From Isoetes taiwanensis (lineage: Eukaryota > Streptophyta > Lycopodiopsida > Isoetales > Isoetaceae), in assembly GCA_021234155.1 (NCBI GenBank), contig JAJEKV010000071.1, positions 4,652,483 to 4,716,482 of the forward strand: 64,000 nucleotides of DNA, written 5' to 3'. Under the pieces are notes generated by a model. That model ran no database searches and had not been told where the DNA came from. It saw nothing but the letters and a program-made list of their open reading frames with translations. Positions 1 through 11,630 of the stretch are shown one piece after another; within the stretch, counting starts at the first letter, position 1, and the number at the start of each line of letters is the position of its first letter. Both the position numbers and the translations under genes were made by a program.

Positions 1-257
1 TGCATCAGTTAAGCTTAACCCCTGCCAGAATGTTTTTCGCCTCCTAATTTGGCCTTCCCGCGAATCTCCCTGTTCTAGCGGTGTTGCTGATCTTCTTGGC
101 GCAAGCCCAATCGGATCGACGAGGTAAGCATTATTGCTTCAGAATTTCGCATTCTTGCATTCCATTTTTGCATAATTCTATTTTGGAATGAAGATTTCAT
201 GATAGAAACTGATTATCTTCATTATTGGCAGTCTTGTTAGATCCTAGACTTGCTAAT
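1..257 (+). other. 5' leader of the Myb/SANT-like gene with a likely intron
   Basis: There is no open frame of note before position 258. A plausible small intron runs from about 124 (GGTAAGC donor context) to 231 (TTGGCAG acceptor) and would join a non-coding leader to the exon holding the first ATG at 258. This fits an untranslated first exon, but no transcript evidence is available. Confidence 0.35.
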
Positions 258-1434
258 ATGACAAGGGCTTCAGATCATTTGAAGGCCTTTGTTCCTCCAA
301 GGCGTGAAAAGGAATTTCAGCCAAGAAAACCAAAGAAAATGACTGGATCAGTATCTGCCCCTGTAATTCAAGCACTTATTGCTTGAAATGAATCAAAGAG
401 GACAAGAAGCAGATTGGATTCCCCAGCAGTTTGTGCTAGAAGGATAAACTTTGAAGCAGGGCAAGTAAGTCAAGACTCTGTTTCTTCTGGAAAATCCCAA
501 GCATTAGTAGTTGTGGATCCGAATTCTGACACAGTGGTGCCGAAAGCAAAGCGTAAATCACCATTGGAATGGTCTGATAATGCCATTACTGCATTATTGA
601 GCCATCTCATGGAATTCAAGGCACATAATAATGGTAGCATCAACCTTTCCAATTCCCAGTGGAAAGAAATTTTAGACAGACTGACCCCCATAGTGTCAGG
701 TTTAGTTGAATTAAGGTAGCTGAAGAACAAATGGGACAAGCTTCAACCTAAATTCAAGGACGAAAAATATGCCAAAGACAGAACAGAAGTTGAGCCTTCT
801 TCCTGGCAATGGTATGAGAGAATGGAAGAATTGAGAACATGTTGCACGAATCACACAGATGTCCCTGGAGCTGGAGATGATGGTTCGTTTGGGGAAGAAG
901 CTTTCCATGCTGCAGAGATGCATTCATCATATATGACAGATTCATACTATGATACTTTTGAAACCAATGCTGTATTCCAGGAAGAACAGTTTGAAATTCC
1001 AAATACTAAGCTTCCAACAAATAACACAGAACCCCTTGAGACACCTTCAAGCCCGAACACCAATGGTGGAAATTCAAATAAACTTTTACTTCTACTGATA
1101 AAGAGGGTGTGCATAAGATTAGTCCCAGATCAGCAGCTTGTATGCAGCCTGGAGTTGCAGGTAAGACAGTCTCAAAGAAGAGATCCAAATTGGCTATTGA
1201 TGAGGACATAGCATCAGGAATCAGTGAAATGGCATTGGGGCAGCAGAAGACAAGAAATTGGAGTTCATGAAAGATGAATCCATGCGAAAAATTCAACTCG
1301 TAAAAGAACTAGAAGAAATGAGATCTTCTCATAGTCTAAAAATTGGGAAATCCATGGCTATCATGACTCAAAGTATTTGCCAAATGACCAAGGATACTTT
1401 GCTTGAAATTGCAAAACTTTCTGCTTCAAAATAG
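258..1434 (+). pseudogene. Myb/SANT-like (trihelix/MSANTD-type) DNA-binding protein, broken
   Basis: One frame beginning at ATG 258 gives a basic N-terminus and then a Myb/SANT-like domain at about 570-760. It has the expected tryptophans and order of motifs: EWSDNAITALL, an SNSQWKEIL helix, and an LKNKWDKL third helix. The frame is broken by an in-frame TGA at 384-386 and a TAG at 717-719 (probably an old CAG, just before LKNKWDKL), and by frameshifts near 1075 and 1250. The last segment (about 1266-1434) is a Lys/Glu/Met-rich helical tail ending in TAG. Proteins of this layout are common in plants; similar Myb-like proteins are encoded as the second ORF of PIF/Harbinger transposons, so this may be a transposon relic rather than a host gene. 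The family assignment rests on motif pattern only. Confidence 0.6.
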
Positions 1435-1508
1435 GAAAATTGAAGGTACGTTCAGCATTTTAAGTAAGGTTTTGTATCTTTGTTCTTTTTCGTCACATGA
1501 TGTAATAA

Positions 1509-1690
1509 CAAGGTTGCAAATTAAACGGGAGTGTTGCAGCACTCCCGTCTGAAAGATTCCTTTAGAAAAAACACGTCACTTCAAAAATTGGGCTTTTTTA
1601 AGAGAGGTTTAAAGTTTCAGGAGTATTAGTCTTTTTTTGGGCCTATTTTTGGGGTATTCTTTGGACACGACTTTGGTTTTTTGGAGTTAA
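1509..1690 (+). repeat. Solo terminal repeat related to the ends of elements A and B/C
   Basis: The sequence starts CAAGGTTGC, continues with ATTAAACGGGAG, forms a hairpin (CGGGAGTG at 1526-1533 with CACTCCCG at 1540-1547), then has AGATTCCTTTA and AT-rich sequence with short G runs. The same order (CAAG start, ATTAAACG-like motif, AGATTCC, poly-T with a short G or C run) is seen at the ends at 4380, 13587, 41615 and 52925. I see no matching opposite end nearby, so this is an orphan end or the edge of a decayed non-autonomous copy. Confidence 0.45.
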
Positions 1691-2996
1691 GCATGTGAAA
1701 ATAGCAGAATTGAGACATGAGTACGTAATTTTATAGAGGTGGATGTACAAAAAACATAAATTTAGTAAACATAATAATAATAATTTCATTACTGTTTTTG
1801 TGTTATATCAATAATGGCCAATAATAGCAATAAATAATACACAACGCCCCCAAAAATGAATTGCTATATTTAACCAATACAAGATCATCTAAAAACCATG
1901 GTGTACGCAGTTTTTTATACATGAATTTATTTGATGGAAAAGAACCACCATCCATAGTGGTTTATCAAAAGTGATAGGGGTTTATGATACGTTTATCTAT
2001 ACTGGTTATGAATGTTATATGGTTTGTTAAATCTTATGTGGTTTATGACATAGTTTTGTGCACAAAATAATGGTTCATTAAAACTAGTAATGGTCTTTGA
2101 AAACCATCCTAAATTTGGCATGGTTTTGGAGGCTAGTGAAATGATTTATTCTTGCTCTTTTGGACTCTTAAGTCATGCCATTTGTAAAAAGTTTATCTTA
2201 AAGCTTTAAAACTTTTTAAGGAAAATGCTACTTGTCTTTCACTAGCTAACATCCATCCAAAACTTTAGATGGTGTATGAAGAACATTTGCATATTGTTAC
2301 AACATTCGATCTCTAACCAACAACTATCAATTGAATTCACTTCTCTAAAGATACATGTCCAATATGCAAGAAATCTTGAACTTGGGCATGCTTGATCTAT
2401 AACTATATGTTGCATGAAAGTTGTTTTATGACCACATATTTTAATTCTTGGTTTGGAGTGGCAATGGGAATTAAATTGAATTGGTTTGGAGTGGCAATAG
2501 GGAAGGATGTTCATCATCTCTGCCTTTGCTTGTATCGTGCTCCCAAATGCCTTTTCTTTTTTCAACTGCAAAATGGGGTGCATGAAGGTGGAGGGCATGT
2601 CCTAATAACATATAGCTAGATTTTAAATCCCCATAACTCTCATTTCCCTCCTCTTCATTAATAGGTCAGGTTATCAATATTTCCAAGTTTTATCTTGTTC
2701 ATCAAGAATCCTAGTGTTCCCCTGTGTGCTTCTCATTAGTGTATGACTTATATTATAGCTAAAATGTGTATTATTTTTTATGGGCCCTCGGATTGTGGCA
2801 TAATTCATAGGATATTCCCTCTGCATACATCCAGTTCGCCCATGTGAGGTCTTTTTGGGGTCAAACTGACCCGCTTTTAAAGGGGCGCTCCTTGACCAAA
2901 CACCATGAGTTAGGACAATATTCTAGCATTTGTACAGTACAATAATACAATTCAATACTGCACAACTCAAACATAGCAACAAGATTCCAACATGAC
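1691..2996. other. AT-rich intergenic DNA, no gene seen
   Basis: Low-complexity AT-rich sequence with stops in all frames. The stretch 1836-2110 has repeated 'accatggt / gtggtttat' words, and its start (CACAAC-CCCCCAAAAATGAATTG) resembles the minus strand at about 17172 running down to 16860. The two may be copies of one dispersed repeat. Nothing else is recognisable. Confidence 0.4.
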
Positions 2997-3515
2997 ATGA
3001 GCATGGAAAATCGAACCTCAGTTCCAATCCAATGCTCAGGCTTACCCGGAATAGCCACGAATCCGACTACCTTATCTGAAGCTTCACAATCCAGCTTAAT
3101 TTCTGACATGATACATGCAGCACAAAGCCCGTATACGGTCAGATTCAATGCAAAACAGGAAGAAATGGAGGTTGATGACTACAGTTTCTATAGAAAGAAT
3201 AGCTTCAGCAATTCGTTCCAGCAATTGAGCAGCAGGGGCAGAAGCCAACAGAAGGCCAAAGCTCCTGGTTTCGTGATGCCTGGATGCCTGAAAATAGATG
3301 ACGAAAAAAACAAATTAAAGAACCAAAGCTATATGAATTTGACCTTCGCTACATCGATCTCACCTAAGACCACCATTAATCTACTGATTTTGGACCCTGG
3401 GCCTGCTAAACTAATTGAGGCCCACATGATTTTGGTGCATTATTCTGTCATGTTATTGCAGGGATTTTCTTTGCAATTGGGCGACCCTGTCCGCCCGGCT
3501 TGTTGCCTTCATTAA
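2997..3515 (+). CDS. Hypothetical protein, 172 aa, unrecognised
   Basis: This is an uninterrupted frame of 172 codons starting at ATG 2997. The product is Ser/Gln-rich in the middle (FSNSFQQLSSRGRSQQK) with a short basic stretch and no motif that I recognise. It lies alone in AT-rich intergenic DNA with no supporting neighbour. Its composition is less AT-rich than the flanks, which favours a genuine or once-genuine exon, but it could equally be a fragment captured by a transposon. No signal peptide or membrane segment is evident. Confidence 0.3.
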   Translation: MSMENRTSVPIQCSGLPGIATNPTTLSEASQSSLISDMIHAAQSPYTVRFNAKQEEMEVDDYSFYRKNSFSNSFQQLSSRGRSQQKAKAPGFVMPGCLKIDDEKNKLKNQSYMNLTFATSISPKTTINLLILDPGPAKLIEAHMILVHYSVMLLQGFSLQLGDPVRPACCLH

Positions 3516-4379
3516 GCCTATGGCCGTTTCGACTTAAGAATTGGCTTCGAGTATCATAAAGTTGGCTTCTAAACTTTTGTAATGTTGCTAAGGCATTGTC
3601 TGCCAAAAAACCTCAGGTCTCCACTGCAGAACCAACGAAATCAAACTGGACGATCCCCATCTCATCCACATGGCCATGCCGACACCTGCACAGAACCAAA
3701 TTAGAATGGAGCTCCCTGACTGCCATATGCCCAGGCCGCATGCGGGCTTCTATCCGCCGCTCGACCTTAGGAAAAAGAAAATACTGTTGCTTGCCACAAC
3801 CCAGATGCCAGCGTCAGCTTCACAAAACCTTCACAAATATTAAGTTATAAATATACGATTTTTGATTGGGCACGCATGACTTGTAATAACCCCGCTACCC
3901 ATAGAAAATATTAGTTACAAATGCTTTTATTTGGTTTTGTGAAATATGGAAATGCTCAAAAAATGATATATTTCCAAAAAAAAATTAGGGTGGATGTATT
4001 TTGGATTAGAACCCTAATACGGCAAAGCGGGAAGCAATTTACGCCGCCTGACTCCGGCTCTGGCATGCTCTCCGTCCATTTGTTGATGAGTTGCAGAACT
4101 CCTCCTTCATTTTGTAAGGCTAGTTCGAAACTGAAGCTGGCTAATTTGTAAACCTGTGGACTTTTCATTTGCTTTGTTTTAATCCGGCGTCTTGTTTGAG
4201 TGATTCTCCAGCTTTGGATAATTTGAAGTGAACTCCTTGGTTATTTTCTCTTGATTTTGATTTTGCAGATGTTTCCCAAGTGCTTCTTGGCCTTCGAGCA
4301 GTGGAGTAAAGGAACTTCATCATGGTAAACCTTCTTCCTGTATATGGTTTGCTATTTTTACCTAGTTATTTGCTTTGAA
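3516..4379. other. Intergenic, no supported gene
   Basis: Short ORFs (3596-3850 and 3921-4151) show no recognisable domain. The stretch at 4268-4325 ends in ATG followed by GTAAAC, which resembles an exon/intron junction, but nothing downstream supports a gene because element A starts at 4380. Confidence 0.4.
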
Positions 4380-4640
4380 CAAGGTGACGGATCAAACGCA
4401 CTAATGACCTGCAATTGCACTAATAAAAAGCATCTTTTGTAGATTCCCTAAGATTCCCTTAAATTCAACCACTTTTGGGGGGTCACTTAAAAAAATAGAC
4501 TACAAATTTAGTTAACAGGTGCTCTTTTTGGCGTCTAATTATTAAAAAATGCTGTTCTTTTTACTTTCCGTGCACCATTTTTGGGTGTCCTAAAAACAAA
4601 AAAAAAACTTGGGGAAGTTAGCACGGACAAGAAATCAACA
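4380..4640 (+). repeat. Left terminal inverted repeat of element A
   Basis: It starts CAAGGTGACGGATCAAACGC and is inverted at 13360-13587. After about 40 bp, similarity becomes patchy but keeps the same order of AGATTCC, a poly-A/T tract and a G or C run. Its mate at the right end forms a perfect subterminal hairpin (AATCGCACTA at 13564-13573 with TAGTGCGATT at 13546-13555). Confidence 0.75.
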
Positions 4641-4740
4641 AAAAAAAAATAGTTGGAATCTTAGCTAGTACAACTTTTAAAAGCTAGCAAAAAAGGAAAA
4701 ATACAGGTTCCGTTAGTAGTCCTAGAAAAACCTGGGAGAC

Positions 4741-4940
4741 AAGGTGCTATGCGCGCATAGACAGTCCCAGTTAGAAATTTTTTGGTATACCAAAAAATAA
4801 TACAAATCACTTTCGAAAAGTCAGATGAGCTTGAATCTCTTTCACTTAAGATCTAAAAAAAGCTTGCAAAGAAGGCACAATCTGGTGTTCATTCACCAAG
4901 CCCGAACAAACTTTAAGATAAAATGTCTATCGTGCATAGA
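4741..4940. repeat. Two palindromes inside the left end of element A
   Basis: A full CTATGCGCGCATAGAC copy lies near 4748, and a degenerate CTATCGTGCATAGAC copy near 4928. They show that the palindrome family reaches the subterminal region downstream of the DUF7869 gene and is not limited to the intergenic promoter. Confidence 0.8.
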
Positions 4941-5230
4941 CAAAATTCAAGAAAAAAAAATTATTTCAAGCAAATGAAAATAAAAAAGTACTCCAAAAGG
5001 TCTTTTTGTTTAATATTCAACATCATTACAAAGTTTACACAAGCTTTGCACATGAAAGCAAGAGTGTATCACAACAAATACCAAAAGTCTTGCTTGCTTT
5101 TCAAACAACTTAACTTAAAAAAAATATTAAAGCCTCTGCGGCAAAGCAGGAATGTAACTACAAATTTACACCTTTACAATAGCAGCTTCTTGCCGAGCAT
5201 AGGCTACGCTAATCCATGAGAGTGGCTTCA

Positions 5231-8152
5231 TCAGAACGCCGTCATACTCATCGATTCCTTCTTCATCTCCACTACTAGGACCCTCTCGTTGGTTCGCTCA
5301 AGAACCGGACGGCGTAGGCTCCTCGTTTCTTGATGTCGTCCGAAGCCGCCCTCGATTTGTTCCTTCAACAATGTAACCGCGAAGCCGCTAAGTTTATTAT
5401 CAACCCTCAAAGTAAAGTCAGAGAGGCAAGGACGTTTTGTTTCATTCAAGTCGACATCATCCACGTGATTCTTGTTCATTGTTTTCCTTCCCTTCTTGAC
5501 AGAACGACTTGAGGATCATATCTACCAAGATATGGATCAGAGCCTTAGTGGCATACCGGTGAACCTTTACAACCGGAAGGAAGGTTATCTTTGTAGGTAA
5601 TATCTTTGACCCTTGCAATCCGAAAGGACGCCCTCATCGCCATCCGTTGAAGGGACCGCTATTAACATGTCCTTTTGTAAGTCCGCAAGCTTTTCCGAGT
5701 TTGACCGCTTTCTTTTTATCGCTTTTCTCGCCCCTAAATACATTTGATCTGGCCAGGTTCTTTGTTGTTCACTCAGTCGGGGAGTGCAAATCCGACCGCA
5801 CTTTCCGTGGAATTTGAAATGTGTTGTGACGGCCACTACAAGGCCATCTAAAGGGAACCTCTAAGGCGGTGCTCTTCAAGATCTTTGTTAAACTGCCATG
5901 ACCTCAAACCCAGTCTTCCCACCAAAGATTTGTCTACGCCACCAAGTACTTAAATCCCAACCGTGATGTTTTTTCTCCATGTCACAAAAAATGAGACAAA
6001 GGGATCCTTGGTCGATTCTTTTGGTGTAGTCAATGGAACTTTTAGGGTCATTTGCAAAGCTCTTTTCATTTCTTGTAACGTCCCGGGATAAACTTAAGGT
6101 ACTCCAACCCCGGGTTCAAAGCCGGGACTTGGAGGTTACAAAGTATTTACCTTGAAGACAAGCTTTCCGCTATGAATTTTGAATTTGACATGATCTTTGA
6201 AATGTCAAATTATTTAGCTGGTGGATGGCGGGACTCAAGTAGACTGCTTTTTGAAAACAAATTCACGGAAATCGATAGTCTCGGCTAGGACCTCGATAAC
6301 CGGTTCTGGATTGTAAGATTGTTCAATCACTTCCAACAAGGAGTCAAGACAGAAAGCTTTTTTTCTGCGGAGTCTCACCGAAAAGCGACTGAACATCTGG
6401 TCGATCTGGTCATGTGTGTGACCCACTAGAAGAAAGCCCACTTTAACCTTCCTAAATATGCCAAGCTCTACCAGCAAAGAATACCTGGTTTTTGTTCTCT
6501 CTGGTGGTATTGTCCAGTTGTACATAAAGCACCGGAGGTAGCTTTTCTTTTGCCAGCAATATCTTGTTAAGAATTGTCACAGTAAGGTTAGGATCACTAT
6601 GAATGTTTGGGTAAGTCAAGTAAACTCTGCAGTCCACCACACCATTAAAAATCAGGGCGCCAACTAAATGCAACCTCAAAAAATCCGCTTCCGGTAACTC
6701 TTTAGGAACATTCGCAAAGTGAGGCAGGTTTGTCTTTTTCTGGTCCATGCCATCAATCACAACAGACATATATACCGAATGGCTTCTCCAAAGGATTTTT
6801 TTCGATGCTTCGCAAGTTTCCCTTCTCTCTAAAGCTCGAGCCTCTGCGGTGGGGTTTTTTCATTTGAGCCGCTTTAGGTTAAATTTGATTCAAGAACAAA
6901 ATGAGAAGCTTTGTCGGCTTTTACTTAAACAGATCGCCAAAAGCGTGGTCCTATGCTTATGCGCCAAAGATAGACACGACACTTTGCTCGAGTGGACATG
7001 AAGACCAACTGGTGTAAACCTTGTTTTTTGCCCATGCACGCATAGACAAAAACACTCTTCCCTATGCGCGATAGGCAAGATTGATTTTGACTAAGCGCCG
7101 CATGATCAGTGAAAACATAGGTAAATATGAACGTAGGTACTTACTTCTCTCCGTAGAACCTTAGTCGCAGATCTTTTCTCCTTCAAAAGAGAACAGGTTG
7201 CGCAGACGGAAAACCCGTGGTCTCTTCGTAATCCTAACGAGGTTAAATTCTCGCCCACAACCGAAGGAAGTAGGAGTAAGAAATGAACTCATAGAAGCCC
7301 TGGAAGAGATCTTTGTACAAGGAATAGACCTCTTTCTTGCAAAAGCTATCCATTAGATGATAAACTGGACTGTTTGGCAACCTTTCGCAATTACTGTCAA
7401 AGAAATCCACAAGCCAAGCCTTCGCTTCTAAACAGTACATGCCAACTGTTTTTTTTGGGTGACAGTAGTCATCAATACGTGGATTCAAATCCAAGCGTGC
7501 CGCGACTCTAGCCATTCACGGCCGGGTTACCTAAGGCATGTATGCTTTTTGAAAGCTAGTTGACAAACAGTTTTCCTCATCAAGTAGTAAGAAAAGTTGT
7601 CTCCGTCTTCTGGCCTGACGTTAATAGCCAGGTAAGCTTCCTGGTCACCCCTGGTCATTGACAGAAAGCTATGCCTTGCGTTCCTAATGGCAGAAAATGT
7701 GAAGGACTGCAAACATTTTTTTCGACAAAGAAGGTTAGCCTCCTTAAAGGCCTCTCGTATTTCAAGCCCATGAGCTTGTTCCGTGAACATCTGCATGTCG
7801 AAAAAACTTTTTAAAGGATCCCTTTTAAATCTTTTTAGGCCTTTGTAGGGATTCTTAAAAGCTAGATCTTGCAAAGGAGGGCTCTCTTGTGGTACCGCTT
7901 GTTATGACAAATTGGTGGTGTCTCGAACCTCGGCGCCACTTAATTCGGTTGAGCTGCAGTGGAGAATGACTGTGGAAATAGTGTCCTTGATTTTCTTCTC
8001 AACGTGGAGATATCTTCCTCTTCAACCCTCTCTCCCAGAGAAGGTCCCTTACTTCGTTGTGGAATCTGCCTAGCGTAACGCGAAATATCCTCCGGTGTTT
8101 GTTCGAGCTCCTTAAAAGGAGAAGGTGTATCAAAAAGAGAAGGACCTCCCAT
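5231..8152 (-). pseudogene. DUF7869-type transposase-like protein of element A (frameshifted)
   Basis: Read on the minus strand, the segments line up in order with copy B: a Pro/Ser-rich N-terminus (ATG at 8152), a region equivalent to 'QNAYLAYHVRP' (QEAYLAINVRP), 'NPRIDDYCHPKK', 'LAKHRKK' and then the DUF7869 core. The core has SVVIDGMDQKK, a V(Q)LDNTTRENKN segment, GHTHDQIDQMFSRF and an Arg/Lys-rich stretch. The C-terminal part (about 5836-5580) carries a small 'DMLIAVPST' segment like the SH3/Tudor-looking domain of B. The three acidic positions (DGMD, LDNTTREN, HTHDQID) fit an RNase H-like DDE nuclease, but that is inference. The frame is broken several times (for example near 7520, 6770 and 5836). 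Palindrome remnants near 7035 and 7068 probably lie in an intron. It is the divergent partner of the methyltransferase gene. Confidence 0.7.
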
Positions 8153-8515
8153 TTTCGCTGCGATGAAGGAGATGGAGAATATTTGCCTTGGTGGAAAGTT
8201 CTGAGCGCTTAAGGAGTTCTAAATTTACACGGCGTATTATGTGAGTGGGTGAAGGAGTGACAAATGTGGCGAGGGGCGGATCAAATGTACGAGGGCGGAG
8301 ACTCCTCCATTTCTTGCCGAGGATTCTTGCCACGTTTGTAATGTACTTTGGAGGTGAGGGAGAGCGAGAACTTACCACCGTGTAACTAAACAAAAAATGT
8401 CGTGGACTTCCGGCTAACATGGATCAATGTCGACATGTTTCTTTGCAAGACAAAAGCAGCTTGTGTAAGACTTACTTGTACAGAATAAAAACTTCGGCAC
8501 GGTTGCTAACAAGCA

Positions 8516-8745
8516 AGTCCTATGCGCGCATAGGCAAATCAACAGAAATCCCATACATTCCACTTAACAAATCCTAAGCACGCATGGGATTAGCAAACAA
8601 ATACTATGCACGCATAGGTTCAGTAAATAAACATAAGTCTACTCAGTTGCCTGTGCGCGCATAGATGGCCTAAACAAACACTTTGCATGCACAGGTTCAG
8701 TAAATAAACATAAGTCTACTCAGTTGCCTATGCGCGCATAGACGG
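8516..8745. repeat. Palindrome cluster between the divergent genes of element A
   Basis: Six copies of the TATGCGCGCATA-type palindrome are centred at about 8526, 8580, 8610, 8657, 8687 and 8734. Spacings after the first alternate 30, 47, 30 and 47 bp because a roughly 77-bp unit is duplicated. Variants keep dyad symmetry (TGCACGCA, TGCATGCA). The cluster lies between the start codons of the two genes, where a shared promoter or operator would be. Confidence 0.85.
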
Positions 8746-9167
8746 CAATAGTACTATAAGCAACCCCATGGGAAAAAAATAAACGGTCCATGTATCTTTC
8801 CATACCTAAAAGCGCAACTTCTAAATAATGGAGTATAAATAGGCCGCCAGGGCAGTCATTTCTCACATAGATACCTTTGCTTCTAGCGCCACCACCGCCT
8901 TTGCTTCCGCCTTCGAAGTTCTCTTCTCCCAAGTTTGCAGAACATCTCCATACAACTCAGATAGCACTCATTTGAAATGGCAGGTTCAAGGTACGGTTTT
9001 CCTGCCTCTAGTGTAGTTATGGTGATTTTTAGAATTAGTTTGTTGCATTTTTTAGATGTTGTTAGCTTGTGTGGAAAATGAAAAATAGGTTAGTTGCACT
9101 ACTTTTTAGATATTTGTTCGTATATTTTTGTATTTTAGGCAAATATGTAGGTAGTTGCTAGTGTTGT

Positions 9168-9463
9168 GTCTATCGCGGCATAGGTTAATGGCTTCTACTC
9201 CATGCGGCGCATAGACACAATTCTTTTTGTCCTTGCACGCTTGGGTAAAGCCATTATGGGTATCTTGCCAAGATAGACACAATTCTTTTGTCCTTGCACG
9301 CGAGACAAAAACTTAAGGTGTCTATGCTCAAGATAGATATCCAAGGTTTTTTATGTGCATGCACAGAACAAAAACCATTTATGTCTATGCGCGCATAGAC
9401 ACAATAGGTATTTTGTCTACTTGTCATTAGACAACAACCTAGTGTGTCTATGCGCCGCATAGG
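9168..9463. repeat. Array of ten palindromes at about 31-bp spacing in intron 1 (element A)
   Basis: Ten dyad-symmetric sites are centred at about 9176, 9207, 9237, 9268, 9298, 9328, 9359, 9391, 9423 and 9455, so every interval is 30-32 bp, close to three helical turns. Several are variants of TATGCGCGCATA that stay palindromic despite changed bases, such as TATCTTGCCAAGATA (9261-9275) and TGTGCATGCACA (about 9354-9365). The whole array is inside the first intron of the methyltransferase gene. Confidence 0.85.
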
Positions 9464-9974
9464 TTTATTATGTTTTTGTTTTCACTCTTTACTTAGTCTC
9501 GGTTTGTTTTTGTAGCATTCTTTATTTTTTCGACTGTTGTGCTTTTTATATTTACGTAGGAAGAAACCCAAAGGCGTAAAGCCTTCTCGGGATGTGCAAG
9601 CTCCCCGAAGCTCCCCTACCTTTACCTTTGCAAGCATGGACCCGAGAATGATGACGGTTCTCTCTTACAGAGGAACCGTCAATGGTTAATCATTCGAGGT
9701 GGTGAATATCCCGGAATTACGGCACTATGTGTATCTCAGACATTGCCACGAAATCTTCCTTGCCAAAGTCGGTTGACCGGATCAGATTTTAAGAAGTGTG
9801 GCAGAATCACCAAATACAACTTTTCGGATGGCTACAATAACGATCACCACCAATCAGAGGGAGAAGACACCACGTACTTAGTTGACCCGATGTTTTTTAG
9901 ACTGAGTATGTCCGCGAATGAGAACGCCCAAGAATTCATACAGGCTTGTTTCAAGCAACAAAAGGTAAGTACTT

Positions 9975-10004
9975 TAGTTTGTCTATGCGCGCATAGGGTT
10001 TTTC
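9975..10004. repeat. Single palindrome in a short intron of the element A methyltransferase gene
   Basis: CTATGCGCGCATAG lies in a 50-60 bp intron bounded by GTAAGTAC (about 9964) and TTTTTTTGCAG (about 10021). The intron is hardly larger than the palindrome and splice signals, which shows that the site is tolerated or kept in introns and excluded from coding sequence. Confidence 0.75.
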
Positions 10005-11630
10005 TAACTTTTTTTTTGCAGGATCTTGTGGAAACACTGAACCTGATGCTTAAGTGCAAGGATCCACTCTTGAACCCATTCGCGGTGGGTGAAGCAGAAA
10101 TGAAAGAGCCAGAGGTAGAGCCAGAGGTAGATCCAGATGTAGAGCAAGGGGTAGAGCCAGAGAGAGATGAACAGTCGGATAAAGAGGTGGAACAGACGGA
10201 GAGTTCGGAGGAGGAAGAACTGGATTTGCCAAAAAAGAAGAAAAAAAAGACGGCAGCGGACGGGCGGAAGGCAAGCCTTGTGACCGGAACAGGGCCTGAA
10301 TTCAAAGTCAAGGGGAAGGCGAAGAAGTCGAAGAGGGGAGTCTGAAGTGTAACTTGCCCCAAGGACCCGCACGAAGATAGCCTCAAAGGGCAGGACGAGG
10401 CCTCCAAAATCTTTGGAGGACATTGAGAAGAGGTGGGGTGCCCGCATTATGCATTTCTGATTGATAGAGTGAAGTTGTGCCCAAAGGATCCTCGGGGTAA
10501 CAGTCGTTGCAGGTAAGAAAGATTTATCCAACCACCGGGCGGCCTTTAAAAGAGAGAATCGAGGGCCGTGGGAATGCAAGCTGTGTCCCCCACACATAGT
10601 GATTGTCAACCCTAAGCATCAGAAACCTTGGAAGAATTTAAGAAAGAAGAGGCCGACAATTACATGTACATTGTGATTGGTGGAACACACACATTTAAGG
10701 CAAAAAGGCGTAATGGAAAGAACTCAAGCAAGCAATCTTTCTCATCTCTACCGCCGCCGTTTCACGTTGGTGTAACCGATTTGAAGCAAAGCGCTTGCTA
10801 TGAGCCACAACGTGACAACGACTTCTGAGTTGAGCATGAGCTTGTCGGATAAAATTAAATTTATGCTGAGAGAATATGATAATTATAGGGCGAGAGAACC
10901 CAGGAAAGAAAGACATAAAGGATGATCCGGGCGCTTATCTCGCTTTTTTTTAAAGGAGCAATGTGCAATTGAGTCTTTGTTTGACTTACGATCAAAAAGA
11001 TGCGGGACTTCATTGATTAAATCACGACAATCTGTTTCAGCTAGCCTTCGTGCACGCAGTAGGGTAAGTTTCCCTAGTTGTTGTGTTTGAATCTCACCTT
11101 ACTCCATGCGCGCATAGACACTCAATCTTTTTGTGTGTGCACCATGCATTTGGGATCTGCGGCAGGAGAAAATTTTTGATATGTATGCGGACGGTACCTT
11201 GAAGACAAAGGGAAGAAGCCGAGACAAAAGAAAAAAGGGGAGAGCCCTCCAAACAAAAGGATATGAGTGTGATGCCTTGGAGGGAAATCACGAGGGCCTC
11301 AAAAAAACATGGACAAAGTTTGCGAGGTTACGCAAAAAGTTGTCGACAGGCAGTTCACCTTAGAAGAAATGCAAAGACGAAGTTTAAGCGGTGAGTACTC
11401 TGTCACCTGCACGTAGGTTTTGTCCTGTCTTCGACATCAATTTCATCGCAGCCCAAAAGATTGTGCTACGTGTCAGCCAACAACTAATGCTCCATTTAAA
11501 TTGCGACACTTTGGGAAAAAGTTCAGAGTTTTGTACCCTATTTCCTCGTCCGATGAGAAAATAAAACAATTTGCCTCAAATTTTACTAACTGGGTAAGTA
11601 TTTGCTTGCTTTTTATCTTGCATCTTACCA

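Noticed and set aside
9844-10609. Long minus-strand ORFs opposite the acidic region of the methyltransferase gene
   Set aside because: These are antisense shadows of a Glu/Lys-rich plus-strand exon (Ser/Phe/Pro-rich translations), not separate genes.
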